A stretch of DNA of 64,000 nt from Bacillota bacterium (GCA_023411795.1 JAEYOK010000026.1:3368-67367), one strand, 5' to 3'; shown: positions 27,612 to 35,982, counted from the first letter of the stretch. Made by a program: numbers and translations. Notes: generated from the letters alone by a model not told the origin.

Positions 27612-28862
27612 TTAGCTCAACTTATATTTCTTGATTCTGGCATCTAAATCGTTTACCAGATTGTTAAGACCCTTGGAAGCCTCATTAAGTTCTGCGAATG
27701 ACTTGATCTGTGACTCGGTTGTTGCCGTCATTTCCTGGCTGGAAGCAGCTGTTTCCTGAGAAACAGAGGAAATGTGTTCAATGGAAAGAATAACTTCGGC
27801 GTTATCCTTCTGCATCTTTGCAACCGATTCATTAACCATCTTGAATTTATCAACAATAGCGTAGATTGCATTGGCAATATCGTCGAAAGCCTTCTTGGTA
27901 GTATCAACCGACATAATCTGATCTTCAGATGCTTTTCTTAGACCATCCATAACTTTAACGGCCATCTTTGATTCATTGCTGATGCTTTCAACTAAGTTGG
28001 TAATCTCAAGGGTAGAGGTTCTGCTCTGATCTGCGAGTTTTCTTACTTCATCAGCAACAACCGCGAAACCTAAGCCGGCTTCACCGGCTCTTGCGGCCTC
28101 AATTGCAGCGTTTAAAGCTAGAAGATTGGTTTGCTCAGTTATATTTTCAATAGTTGTTGTAAATGAACTGATTTGTTGGGCGGTATTAACTAGCTTCTCC
28201 ATAACAGAGAAGATTTTTTCAGAGGCACTGAAATTTGTCTGAGATTTTTCTCTCAACACCTCTACGGCCTCAGCTCCGGCAGTATTAACCAGTCCGATTT
28301 TTTCAGTTTCTCTGGAAATCTCATTGTAGCTATCATAAACACTGTTTATCTGAACAGACAATTTTTCAACTGATAAAACACCATTTTGGGCTTCTTCTGC
28401 CTGACTTGTAGCGCCATTAGCAATATCCTCGACTGTTTTGGCAATGGAGTTTATTGCGTCAAATGCACCTTGTGAAACTTCATCAACTGTATAAGAAGCG
28501 CTTCTAATCAATCTTGACAACTTGAAGAAGCTATCAACCAGATTTCTTATTTCGCTTAAGATGGAATTGACTGTAGATGCGACTCCCCCTAGAATTCCAT
28601 AATCTTTAGGGTTTAAAAAAACAGAAAAGTCACCTTCTTTAATTTTTTGCATGTCTTTTGTAAATTTTATTGCTGATTTTTTTATTGATGCTTCCAATAC
28701 CTTTCTTACAACAAGAACAATTACGAATCCGAAAACGGGAAATATAGGAAAGACAATCCATTGTTTTGTTATTGTGCTTACAAAGATGCCGATAGCAAGG
28801 CCTACTAATGTTGTAGTGATAAGAACTAGCTGGTTAAAATCCACCTTTTTCTTCTCGCTCAT
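27612..28862 (-). CDS. Methyl-accepting chemotaxis-like protein without external sensor
   Basis: A 416-residue chemoreceptor-type signal transducer. Two closely spaced transmembrane helices (about 11-31 and 36-56) leave only a few residues outside the cell, so it lacks a normal ligand domain. The cytoplasmic part has a HAMP-like linker and the signalling tip ITEQTNLLALNAAIEAARAG. The ATG at 28862 follows GGGGG at good spacing; an ATG 45 bases further upstream has no comparable site. It may sense membrane or internal state, or work with another receptor; this is inference. Confidence 0.9.
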   Translation of the reverse strand: MSEKKKVDFNQLVLITTTLVGLAIGIFVSTITKQWIVFPIFPVFGFVIVLVVRKVLEASIKKSAIKFTKDMQKIKEGDFSVFLNPKDYGILGGVASTVNSILSEIRNLVDSFFKLSRLIRSASYTVDEVSQGAFDAINSIAKTVEDIANGATSQAEEAQNGVLSVEKLSVQINSVYDSYNEISRETEKIGLVNTAGAEAVEVLREKSQTNFSASEKIFSVMEKLVNTAQQISSFTTTIENITEQTNLLALNAAIEAARAGEAGLGFAVVADEVRKLADQSRTSTLEITNLVESISNESKMAVKVMDGLRKASEDQIMSVDTTKKAFDDIANAIYAIVDKFKMVNESVAKMQKDNAEVILSIEHISSVSQETAASSQEMTATTESQIKSFAELNEASKGLNNLVNDLDARIKKYKLS

Positions 28863-29006
28863 TTTTAAACCCCCAATCAATAGAGCAAAATATTTAACTA
28901 CATACATTTGTCAAGCTTTAAAGAAAACATAGTTGCCCAAAATACCCTTTTACAACATTTTACTATAATTTATTGTCTTTGTATAGCTGATTTGACATGG
29001 TTATAT

Positions 29007-29044
29007 AAAAAGGCGCAATTTAATCAATAATTGACAAATTGCGC
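29007..29044 (-). terminator. Terminator of argCB
   Basis: On the minus strand GCGCAATTT and AAATTGCGC form a perfect 9-bp stem (29036-29044 with 29013-29021) followed by CTTTTT, about 50 bases after the argB stop. Confidence 0.85.
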
Positions 29045-29092
29045 AAAGCATATTCAAATATTCTAAATAATTTAATTACAAATGAATTTCAT

Positions 29093-30004
29093 TTATAATT
29101 GCTCTTTTTCATAATAAGGTTTAATTTTCTGAGTAATCATGGTTCCGATACCCTTGTTGGTGAATATCTCCAATAATATGCAATGGGGGATACGGCCATC
29201 AATGATGTGGGACCTTTCAACACCGTGTTCAAGAGCATAAACACATCCCAGAACCTTAGGAATCATTCCCCCCACAATAACTCCTTCCTTAATAAGCTGA
29301 TTGATCTTTTCGCTTGTTATGGCATATAGTATTGAATCATTATCCTTTGAGTTTTTAACACCTTCCACGTCGGTAAGGAGGATCAGCTTTTCGGCTTTAA
29401 GTGCAGCCGCAAGCTCTGCTGCCACAGTATCAGCATTGATATTATAACTCTGGCCATTTTTGTCTGTTCCGATAGGTGCGACAACAGGTATATATTCATC
29501 CTTAGTAAGAATCTCAAGGGCTCTGGTATTAATCTTTACTATTCTACCGACATATCCTAAGTCCACTTGCTCATTATCAATAGTTTCATAGTGCTTTTCG
29601 CACTCTAAAAGCATACCGTCAATACCGCATATTCCTATGGCCTTGCCACCCTTCTGATTCAGCAGGGAAACTATTTCCTTGTTTGTCTTTCCCATCAGCA
29701 CCATCTGAGCGATTTCCATGGTCTGCCTGTCTGTTTTTCTAAGACCGTTCACAAATTCAGATTGGATATTAAAGTTTTTTAGTGCGGTAGTAATATCGGG
29801 GCCTCCACCATGAACGACTACCGGATTAAGCCCTATGTATTTCAAAAGGGTTATATCCTCCATCACCGAGTGTTTAAGGTCTTCGTTTATCATTGCATTT
29901 CCACCGTACTTAATTACCACTGTTTTTCCGGCGAGGGCCTGAATATATGGCAGGGCTTCTACAAGAATCCCCGCTTTTTTTATTATTTCTGAAATATCAA
30001 ACAT
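29093..30004 (-). CDS. argB: Acetylglutamate kinase
   Basis: ArgB, 303 residues, phosphorylates N-acetyl-L-glutamate in the second step of arginine synthesis. The amino-acid kinase fold is shown by VVIKYGGNAM, VVHGGGPDI, GYVGRI and the C-terminal GVIVGGMIPKV. The N-terminal helix before it (ISEIIKKAGILVEALPYIQALAGK) is the feature of arginine-inhibited hexameric enzymes, so feedback inhibition by arginine is likely. AGAGGAT precedes the ATG. It lies 32 bases after argC on the same strand. Other arginine genes (argJ, argD, argF) are not in the window. Confidence 0.96.
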   Translation of the reverse strand: MFDISEIIKKAGILVEALPYIQALAGKTVVIKYGGNAMINEDLKHSVMEDITLLKYIGLNPVVVHGGGPDITTALKNFNIQSEFVNGLRKTDRQTMEIAQMVLMGKTNKEIVSLLNQKGGKAIGICGIDGMLLECEKHYETIDNEQVDLGYVGRIVKINTRALEILTKDEYIPVVAPIGTDKNGQSYNINADTVAAELAAALKAEKLILLTDVEGVKNSKDNDSILYAITSEKINQLIKEGVIVGGMIPKVLGCVYALEHGVERSHIIDGRIPHCILLEIFTNKGIGTMITQKIKPYYEKEQL

Positions 30005-30036
30005 TTCTTAATCCTCTTTCTTATAATCATTATTCA

Positions 30037-31080
30037 TTATATATAAAGACCTGGTGATAGGAGGCCTTCGGTTTCATTAAAGCCCGCCATAATATTAAGA
30101 GCCTGAATAGCCTGACTGGCAGAACCTTTACCCAGATTATCCAATGCAGAAATAATTATGAGCTTTTTCGAACGCTTGTCAATATTAATACTGATATCTA
30201 TATAGTTTGATCCGGAGACTAATTTAGTTTCAGGTAGGTGTCCTAAAGGAAGAATTCGTACAAAAGGTTCATTTTTATAGTGATCAAGGTATATGGTGTG
30301 AACGGCATCAACAGTCATATCATCGTCTAAAAGGTCCAGAGAGCTGGTCGCAAGCATACCCCGTTTCATTGGGGCTAAGTGAGGAGTAAATGATACTATA
30401 ATATCTTCACCTGCTATTAAAGACAGTTCCTGCTCTATTTCAGGGGTATGGCGGTGGTTGGCCACACCATAAGCTTTAAAGTTCTCGGCTGTTTCGCAAA
30501 AAGCATAGGGTAAATCTGCTTTTCTGCCTGCACCTGAAACTCCGGAAACGGCGTTTATTACTATGTTTTTATTTGAAGCAATCTTATGTTTTAATGCAGG
30601 AGCTATTCCAAGGATTGAGCATGTAGGATAACAACCGGGATCTGCTACAAGCCTGGCTTCCTTTATTTCTTTCCTGTAAAGCTCAGGAAGGCCGTAAACC
30701 GCCTGAGGTATCAATTCCGGAGAAGAGTGCGTAACCTTATACCACTTTTCATATATCTTAACATCTCTAAACCTGAAATCCCCGCTATGATCTATGACTC
30801 TCTTTCCCTTTTCCATGAGTTTAGGTATCACAGTAGTAGACACGCCATGAGGCAGTGCCGTAATGAAAAAATCGGCCTTATCAGCTATTATGTCTAAATC
30901 AAGCCCATCACAAATTCCATCATAAATTCCTCTAAAAGAGGGATATACTTCGGAAAAAGGCTTACCGACGAAGCTGTTTGAGACAACAGTGGCTATTTTT
31001 ATATCATCTCTCAAGGCTAAAAGGCGGATAATCTCTGCCCCGACATATCCAGTGGCTCCTATAATTCCTACTTTTATCAT
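30037..31080 (-). CDS. argC: N-acetyl-gamma-glutamyl-phosphate reductase
   Basis: ArgC, 347 residues, reduces acetylglutamyl phosphate to the semialdehyde with NADPH, the step after ArgB. The Rossmann motif GIIGATGYVGAE is at residues 5-16 and the catalytic cysteine is C150 in DPGCYPT. The ATG at 31080 has AGGAGG eight bases upstream and begins the Rossmann strand directly; the open frame extends nine codons further without a ribosome site. It is the promoter-proximal gene of argC-argB. Confidence 0.96.
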   Translation of the reverse strand: MIKVGIIGATGYVGAEIIRLLALRDDIKIATVVSNSFVGKPFSEVYPSFRGIYDGICDGLDLDIIADKADFFITALPHGVSTTVIPKLMEKGKRVIDHSGDFRFRDVKIYEKWYKVTHSSPELIPQAVYGLPELYRKEIKEARLVADPGCYPTCSILGIAPALKHKIASNKNIVINAVSGVSGAGRKADLPYAFCETAENFKAYGVANHRHTPEIEQELSLIAGEDIIVSFTPHLAPMKRGMLATSSLDLLDDDMTVDAVHTIYLDHYKNEPFVRILPLGHLPETKLVSGSNYIDISINIDKRSKKLIIISALDNLGKGSASQAIQALNIMAGFNETEGLLSPGLYI

Positions 31081-31118
31081 ATTAATTCCTCCTAAAAGAT
31101 ACCACAAACATCCTTATA

Positions 31119-31148
31119 ATTATACATTTATATGTATAATAATTCAAT
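31119..31148 (-). promoter_or_regulatory. argC promoter with ArgR-box-like sequence
   Basis: On the minus strand TTGAAT (31147-31142) and TATAAT (31124-31119) are separated by exactly 17 bases. Overlapping it, 31133-31148 reads TGTATAATAATTCAAT, close to the ArgR/AhrC half-site pattern with AATTCA, and 31119-31140 is an inverted repeat with 9-bp arms. Repression by arginine through ArgR is the likely meaning. Confidence 0.6.
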
Positions 31149-31332
31149 ATGAGGTTTGAAATTTAATTCATTCTAGTAATTTGTTGTGAATATTTAACTA
31201 GACAAAGTAGCTAAAAGGCATTTTTCATTTTTGTGGAATTATAAGGTAGTTTTACATGTGGGTTTAATATAACATTAATACTACCACTAAAAATGCTTTT
31301 GCATTAATCAGATATTCTGGGAGGGAATTTTA

Positions 31333-32445
31333 ATGGCTGGAGTAAGTTTAAAAAACGTATTTAAAACATATCCGGGCGGCGTAACAGCTGTTAGTGACTT
31401 TAACATTGATATCGAAGATAAAGAATTTATTATTCTTGTCGGACCTTCAGGCTGCGGCAAAACAACTACACTTAGAATGATTGCAGGTCTTGAGGAAATT
31501 ACATCAGGCGAATTATATATCGGCGATAAGCTTTGTAATGATGTGGCCCCTAAGGATAGAGATATAGCAATGGTTTTCCAAAACTATGCACTTTATCCTC
31601 ACATGACCGTATTTGATAATATGGCCTTTGGTCTTAAACTTAGAAAGACACCAAAGGATGAAATTAAGAGAAGAGTTCAGGAAGCTGCTAGAATACTTTC
31701 AATCGAACACCTTCTTGACAGAAAACCAAAGGCTCTTTCGGGCGGTCAGAGACAGCGTGTTGCCTTGGGTCGTGCAATTGTTCGTGAACCTAAAGTATTC
31801 CTTATGGACGAGCCTCTCTCCAACCTTGATGCCAAACTCAGAGTTCAGATGAGAACTGAAATATCCAAGCTACACTTAAAGTTGAACACAACATTTATCT
31901 ATGTAACCCATGATCAGACCGAGGCTCTTACAATGGGTACCAGAATTGTCGTAATGAAAGATGGTTTTGTTCAACAGATTGCTAATCCTCAACAGCTATA
32001 TGATGAACCAGTTAATGCTTTCGTTGCAGGATTTATCGGTAGCCCTCAGATGAATTTGACTAATGCTCTTGTTGTAAAAGAAGGGGATAAGGTTTCTCTT
32101 AAGTTTGGGGAATACCTGTTAGAACTTCCTGCAGATAAGGCAGCAGCTCTTGAAAAACAAGGATATGTTGGAAGCGAAGTTATTTTTGGTATTCGCCCTG
32201 AAGATATCCATGATGAAGAAGTATTACTTGCAAATAGCAACAGCGGAGTATTAACCGCCAACGTGGAAGTTACCGAGAGATTGGGCTCTGAAACTCTGCT
32301 TTATGTTTTAATAAATGATATTAACTTTACCGCCCGTGTTAGCCCTAAATCCAAGACACAGGCCGGTGAATCAATCAAGGTTGTCTTTGATATGCAACAT
32401 ATTCATATCTTTGATAAAGAAACCGAAAAAGCTATAGTACACTAA
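31333..32445 (+). CDS. Sugar ABC transporter ATP-binding protein (MsmK/UgpC/MalK type)
   Basis: A 370-residue ATPase of carbohydrate importers. Walker A GPSGCGKT is at residues 37-44, the signature LSGGQRQR near 136, Walker B VFLMDEPLSNLD near 156, then the H-loop THDQTEA, and a C-terminal OB-type regulatory domain (about 240-370) typical of MalK-like proteins. It stands alone, with its own terminator and no permease beside it. Stand-alone members of this group (MsmX, MsmK) energise several sugar transporters at once, so it is the likely partner of the permeases at 12961-14693, which lack one. GGGAGGG precedes the ATG. Confidence 0.92.
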   Translation: MAGVSLKNVFKTYPGGVTAVSDFNIDIEDKEFIILVGPSGCGKTTTLRMIAGLEEITSGELYIGDKLCNDVAPKDRDIAMVFQNYALYPHMTVFDNMAFGLKLRKTPKDEIKRRVQEAARILSIEHLLDRKPKALSGGQRQRVALGRAIVREPKVFLMDEPLSNLDAKLRVQMRTEISKLHLKLNTTFIYVTHDQTEALTMGTRIVVMKDGFVQQIANPQQLYDEPVNAFVAGFIGSPQMNLTNALVVKEGDKVSLKFGEYLLELPADKAAALEKQGYVGSEVIFGIRPEDIHDEEVLLANSNSGVLTANVEVTERLGSETLLYVLINDINFTARVSPKSKTQAGESIKVVFDMQHIHIFDKETEKAIVH

Positions 32446-32460
32446 TAATATTACTAATTA

Positions 32461-32504
32461 AGGACTGTTTCCAATGGGTAATACCCGTGGAACAGTCCTT
32501 TTTT
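32461..32504 (+). terminator. Rho-independent terminator of the ATPase gene
   Basis: AGGACTGTTTCCA (32461-32473) pairs with TGGAACAGTCCT (32488-32499), one bulged T, with an inner GGGTAATACCC, followed by TTTTTT. Confidence 0.9.
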
Positions 32505-32617
32505 AAATTTAGAATTTACCATGAATACGTCGTCTCCTAATTATATTGTTTTTTAATGATTAATTGTGGAATAATGTAGGTATAGATTATATAAATTGTT
32601 TTTGTCGGAGGATTTTT

Positions 32618-33484
32618 TTGAGACTTGTAGCATTCGTAGGATCAAGTGGGTCAGGCAAAAGCCATCGTGCATCATGGGTGGCCAGGGAAAATAATCTGGA
32701 CTATATAATAGATGACGGTTTACTAATTCACGAAAGTACTATTGTGGCTGGAAAGTCTGCAAAAAAGGCTCCTTCAAAAATTAGTTCGGTCAAAGTTGCC
32801 CTTTTTATAGAGGATGATCACAGAAAAGAAGTAAGGGAAGCTATCCTGAGGTGTAAGCCCCAAGGTATACTAATATTGGGCACATCTGATGGAATGGTCG
32901 ATAAAATAGCTGAAGGTCTGGAATTGGGAGAGTATGATCAAAGAATATATATCGAGGACGTGGCAAGCCCCTATGAGATCGAACAAGCGCGCAATACCCG
33001 ATTAAAACAGGGGAAGCATGTTATCCCCGTACCGGCCATGCAACTTAAGAAACAGTTTTCAGGCTATTTTTTAGATCCCCTTCAGCTTTTTAGGCGAAAA
33101 GGTAAGGGCCAGTTTCAAAATATTGGTGAAAAGTCGGTAGTAAGGCCCACATTCAGCTATTTCGGAAATTATACAATATCGGACTACGCCATATACCAGT
33201 TGGTAAATTATAATATTGTTATTATGCCCGAAATGGAAAAAGTGACAAGATTTCGTACAAGTAACGGCCCGGATGGACTTTATATTGATATCGATGTTAT
33301 TATGGTATTTGGATACAACTTAGTAGAGGCAGTTAAAAAAGCCAGAGATGTTATTATTAAAGAACTTGATAGGACTACTGGTTTTAACGTAAATATTCTA
33401 AACATCAGTGTAAAAAGCTTAACTATGAAAAAAACTACATCTGATTATCCGGTAACGGAGGGAAGTAAAAGTGCCTCAAGTTGA
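32618..33484 (+). CDS. P-loop NTPase fused to an Asp23/Gls24-like domain
   Basis: A 288-residue protein of unknown role. The N-terminus holds a Walker A motif GSSGSGKS (residues 8-15) in a nucleotide-binding domain of about 170 residues with LILGTSDGM near 105. The C-terminal 90 residues (from about YTISDYAIYQLVNYN) look like an Asp23/Gls24 domain: GPDGLYIDIDVIMVFGYNL, then helix and DRTTGFNVNILNISVKSL. Asp23 proteins are linked to the envelope in other Firmicutes. The start is a TTG at 32618 with GGAGG six bases upstream; earlier codons in the frame have no ribosome site. Its last 14 bases overlap sigH, so the two are probably translated together. Confidence 0.75.
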   Translation: MRLVAFVGSSGSGKSHRASWVARENNLDYIIDDGLLIHESTIVAGKSAKKAPSKISSVKVALFIEDDHRKEVREAILRCKPQGILILGTSDGMVDKIAEGLELGEYDQRIYIEDVASPYEIEQARNTRLKQGKHVIPVPAMQLKKQFSGYFLDPLQLFRRKGKGQFQNIGEKSVVRPTFSYFGNYTISDYAIYQLVNYNIVIMPEMEKVTRFRTSNGPDGLYIDIDVIMVFGYNLVEAVKKARDVIIKELDRTTGFNVNILNISVKSLTMKKTTSDYPVTEGSKSASS

Positions 33485-34115
33485 TAAACCAAAAATTGAT
33501 TATGCTGTTTTAGACGACGAAGAGATACTTACATATGTTCACAATGGTTGTAAGAGCGGTATGGAGCATCTTATAGAAAAATACAAACCCCTTGTAAGGG
33601 CTAAGGCAAGAAGCTATTTCTTAGTGGGGGCCGATAGGGAGGATATTGTCCAAGAGGGTATGATTGGTCTGTTTAAAGCTGTACGGGATTATAAAGACGA
33701 TAAAAGCATTCCTTTCAGGATTTTTGCAGAAATGTGTATAACCCGCCAGATTATAACGGCCGTAAAAACCGCTACAAGGCAAAAGCATATTCCTTTAAAC
33801 TCCTATGTCTCACTAAACAAGAAAGTTTTTGATGAGGACTCTGATAAATTTTTGGTTGAAGTTATTCAGGAGGTTTCAATTACTAATCCTGAAGAGCTAT
33901 TTATTAATAAGGAGCAGTTTACGGTTATCGAAAGCCGTGTAATGGAGCTTTTAAGCCCTTTTGAAAAGGAAGTTTTGGCTAAATACTTAGCCGGTATAAC
34001 CTATCAGGACATAGCAAAACAGCTTGAAAAGCCTGTAAAGTCTGTGGACAATGCACTTCAGCGCTTAAAGAAGAAGATAGAAAAAAGCGTTCATGAAGTC
34101 AGGCAAGAATATTAA
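33471..34115 (+). CDS. sigH: RNA polymerase sigma-H factor (stationary phase and sporulation)
   Basis: A 214-residue sigma-70-family factor of the SigH/Spo0H type, which drives early sporulation and transition-phase genes. Region 2 is visible as LVRAKARSYFLVGADREDIVQEGMIGLFKAVRDYK (about 41-76), region 4 as LLSPFEKEVLAKYLAGITYQDIAKQLEKPVKSVDNALQRLKKKI (about 160-205). It begins with GTG at 33471 after GGAGGG and starts within the previous gene. Predicted Spo0A boxes lie just after its end. Confidence 0.94.
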   Translation: MPQVDKPKIDYAVLDDEEILTYVHNGCKSGMEHLIEKYKPLVRAKARSYFLVGADREDIVQEGMIGLFKAVRDYKDDKSIPFRIFAEMCITRQIITAVKTATRQKHIPLNSYVSLNKKVFDEDSDKFLVEVIQEVSITNPEELFINKEQFTVIESRVMELLSPFEKEVLAKYLAGITYQDIAKQLEKPVKSVDNALQRLKKKIEKSVHEVRQEY

Positions 34116-34140
34116 TAATAATTACTTCCTTTTTACAAAA

Positions 34141-34148
34141 TTCGACAA
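34141..34148 (-). promoter_or_regulatory. Candidate Spo0A box (reverse, TTGTCGAA)
   Basis: The minus strand reads TTGTCGAAT, which contains the Spo0A-box core TGTCGAA. It lies 25 bases after the sigH stop and about 105 bases before a second box on the other strand. Confidence 0.5.
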
Positions 34149-34155
34149 AAACAAT

Positions 34156-34177
34156 AGCCTGTTGAAACCAACAGGCT
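34156..34177. other. Perfect 9-bp hairpin after sigH
   Basis: AGCCTGTTG (34156-34164) and CAACAGGCT (34169-34177) form a perfect stem with an AAAC loop. On the plus strand it is followed by A-rich rather than U-rich sequence, so it is a poor terminator in the direction of sigH and may instead stabilise an mRNA end. Confidence 0.6.
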
Positions 34178-34212
34178 AAAATAAAAAAATGTGCTAAAAA
34201 GGAGGTAAAAGT

Positions 34213-34245
34213 ATGTTAAGGTATCAGTGTCAGATTAAATTATAG
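34213..34245 (+). CDS. Possible 10-codon mini-ORF with strong ribosome site
   Basis: AAGGAGG is followed at good spacing by ATG and ten codons (MLRYQCQIKL) ending in TAG. Such a site with so short a frame suggests a leader peptide or remnant of a gene; no function can be given. It lies between sigH and the hemerythrin gene, just before a Spo0A box. Confidence 0.3.
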   Translation: MLRYQCQIKL

Positions 34246-34251
34246 TAGAAA

Positions 34252-34260
34252 TTTGTCGAA
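34252..34260 (+). promoter_or_regulatory. Candidate Spo0A box (TTTGTCGAA)
   Basis: All nine bases match the strong form of the Spo0A box. It lies 81 bases before the hemerythrin start, so Spo0A may activate or repress that gene. Confidence 0.6.
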
Positions 34261-34340
34261 ATAGCAAGAATACTTTTGTATTCAGTATTAATAATTGTAC
34301 AAAACAGACATTATTTTTATATTTTGGGAGGGTAATTGAT

Positions 34341-34762
34341 ATGATTATTAAATGGAGAGATGAGTATAGTTGTTATGATCCAACCATTGATGCTCAGCAC
34401 GCTAGAATCATTGAAATGATCAATGAAATGAATGATGTTGCTAAAGAAATTGAAGATGGCGTGGATAGTTACGACAAAATTGTAGAGCTTTTTGAGGGCT
34501 TGAAAGAGTATGCCGTATACCATTTCGGATATGAAGAAGAAAAGTTTAAAGAACATGGTTACGATTCTTTTAATACTAAGATACAAATGCTTGAACATAA
34601 GAGCTTTACTAACAAGGTGTCGGCTTTGAATCTGTATGAGTTGGACGAAAAAAGGACGAGACAGTAGGAAACATATTGGATTTTTTAAGTAACTGGTTGG
34701 ATCATCATATATTGGTGGTCGATAAAAAATTCGGTGAATATTTAAGAGATAATGTAAAATAG
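34341..34762 (+). pseudogene. Bacteriohemerythrin, frameshifted in an A run
   Basis: The open frame gives 108 residues (34341-34667) of an oxygen-binding di-iron bacteriohemerythrin: H20 in DAQH, the YHFGYEEEKF pair, and MLEHKSF. The frame ends early at LDEKRTRQ, yet the family sequence continues in the -1 frame through DETVGNILDFLSNWLDHHILVVDKKFGEYLRDNVK to a stop at 34762. Adding one A to the run of six A at 34648-34653 restores the full protein of about 140 residues. Without that region the last His and Asp iron ligands are lost. It may be a true mutation, a sequencing error in a homopolymer, or slippage. GGGAGGG precedes the ATG. Confidence 0.8.
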
Positions 34763-34770
34763 TTTTACCG

Positions 34771-34796
34771 GCGGAGGTATAATGCCCCCGCTTTTT
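34771..34796 (+). terminator. Terminator after the hemerythrin locus
   Basis: GCGGAGG (34771-34777) pairs with CCCCCGC (34785-34791), one internal mismatch, followed by TTTTTAT. Confidence 0.75.
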
Positions 34797-34929
34797 ATAT
34801 GAACCTGATAAAAAAGTTCGATGAAGATGATTAACTTGACAAAATATAGTATAATAATAAGTAATGTATAGTAATTGAACATTTTAACCGAAATACGTAA
34901 GAGAAAATCTTTTGAATGGAGCTGATATC

Positions 34930-35349
34930 TTGGCTGAAAAGAATAAAGTAACTGTTCGTATTGCAGGAAATGAATATGTAATAAGCGGTGTAGAGTCGCC
35001 GGAATATATTCAAAAAATAGCTTTATTCGTTGATAGAAAAGTACTGGAGATAACCAGGAAGAACCATCTGCTTAGCACTTCTATGGCATCGGTTCTAACT
35101 TCAATAAATATGGCAGATGAGATGTTTCGCTTAAATGAAACTCTTAAGAATAATGAAAATGAATTGGCGGATCTCAAAAGGAAGTATCAGGAGCTAAAGG
35201 AAGAATCTCAGAAAGTAAAAATGGAAAATGTGAAGCTTAAGGAAAGGGAATCACAGCTTAGAATAGAGCTTACCAAACGTGAAACCGAGCTTAAGGAAGT
35301 CAGGAATACAATAAATACTATCCAAAACACTAATAAGAACAATTATTAA
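34930..35349 (+). CDS. zapA: Cell division protein ZapA
   Basis: A 139-residue protein that binds FtsZ and bundles its filaments at the septum. The ZapA head is seen in KVTVRIAGNEYVISGVESPEYIQKIALFVDRKV followed by the NMADEMFRL helix, then a long coiled coil (about 65-130). The TTG at 34930 is chosen for the GGAG eight bases upstream and because the conserved domain starts at once; a TTG at 34912 would add six residues. The gene for a membrane-anchored coil protein follows after 14 bases. Confidence 0.88.
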   Translation: MAEKNKVTVRIAGNEYVISGVESPEYIQKIALFVDRKVLEITRKNHLLSTSMASVLTSINMADEMFRLNETLKNNENELADLKRKYQELKEESQKVKMENVKLKERESQLRIELTKRETELKEVRNTINTIQNTNKNNY

Positions 35350-35363
35350 ATGGAGGTACGTCC

Positions 35364-35963
35364 ATGTTTGAGGAAATGATATCGTGGGGTGAACTGATTG
35401 TACTCGTTCTTTTTGTCCTTGGATCAGCGCTTCTGTTTTATCTTATCTTGGCAGTAGCCAACTTACTAAGAATTTTAAAGAATGTAAATCAACTTATTGA
35501 GAAGAATAAGGGAAATATTGATAAATCGGTCGAGAAGTTGCCAGAGATAACCAACAATGCCGCAAAAATTACAAAGACGGTTAATGAAAGCCTTGATGGA
35601 CTCGGGAAGATTGTAACGGATGTGGGTAAAGTATCTGAAACCGTTAAAAAGGGTGCAGAGACTATACAAAATGATATTATACTCAAAGCAAAATCTATAC
35701 TCGATATTATTGATGCTGTGAAAAACCTTTTTGAGAAAAGAAAAGCTAAAGTAAGTAAAAAAGACAAAACAGTGTATAAGTATAAATATAAGGCCGGTCA
35801 GGACAAGCCTGAAGAAATAGAGGTTTTTAAGGAAAGTGATGATCCGGAGGATGATTATTTTTACGAATATGAGATGGCAGAAGCTGTTGTTCAGAAAAAT
35901 GAAGTAAATAAAAAGCAACAGAAAGATGAAATTAAGGAAGAAAAAAAAGACAAGGATAATTAA
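35364..35963 (+). CDS. Membrane-anchored coiled-coil protein, DUF948-like
   Basis: A 199-residue protein of unknown function. One N-terminal transmembrane helix (about 10-36), a helical region with amphipathic repeats (about 38-125, KLPEITNNAAKITKTVNESLDGLGKIVTDVGKVSETV) like DUF948 proteins, then a highly charged tail rich in Lys, Glu and Asp. GGAGG precedes the ATG. It sits between zapA and a U32 family gene, and may act at the envelope during division; this is only inferred from position. Confidence 0.75.
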   Translation: MFEEMISWGELIVLVLFVLGSALLFYLILAVANLLRILKNVNQLIEKNKGNIDKSVEKLPEITNNAAKITKTVNESLDGLGKIVTDVGKVSETVKKGAETIQNDIILKAKSILDIIDAVKNLFEKRKAKVSKKDKTVYKYKYKAGQDKPEEIEVFKESDDPEDDYFYEYEMAEAVVQKNEVNKKQQKDEIKEEKKDKDN

Positions 35964-35982
35964 AACTCCAAAGTAGGTATAT

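Noticed and set aside
34836..34855. TTGACA followed by TATAAT upstream of zapA
   Set aside because: Both boxes are perfect but only eight bases apart, too close for one sigma-A promoter; no better pairing was found.
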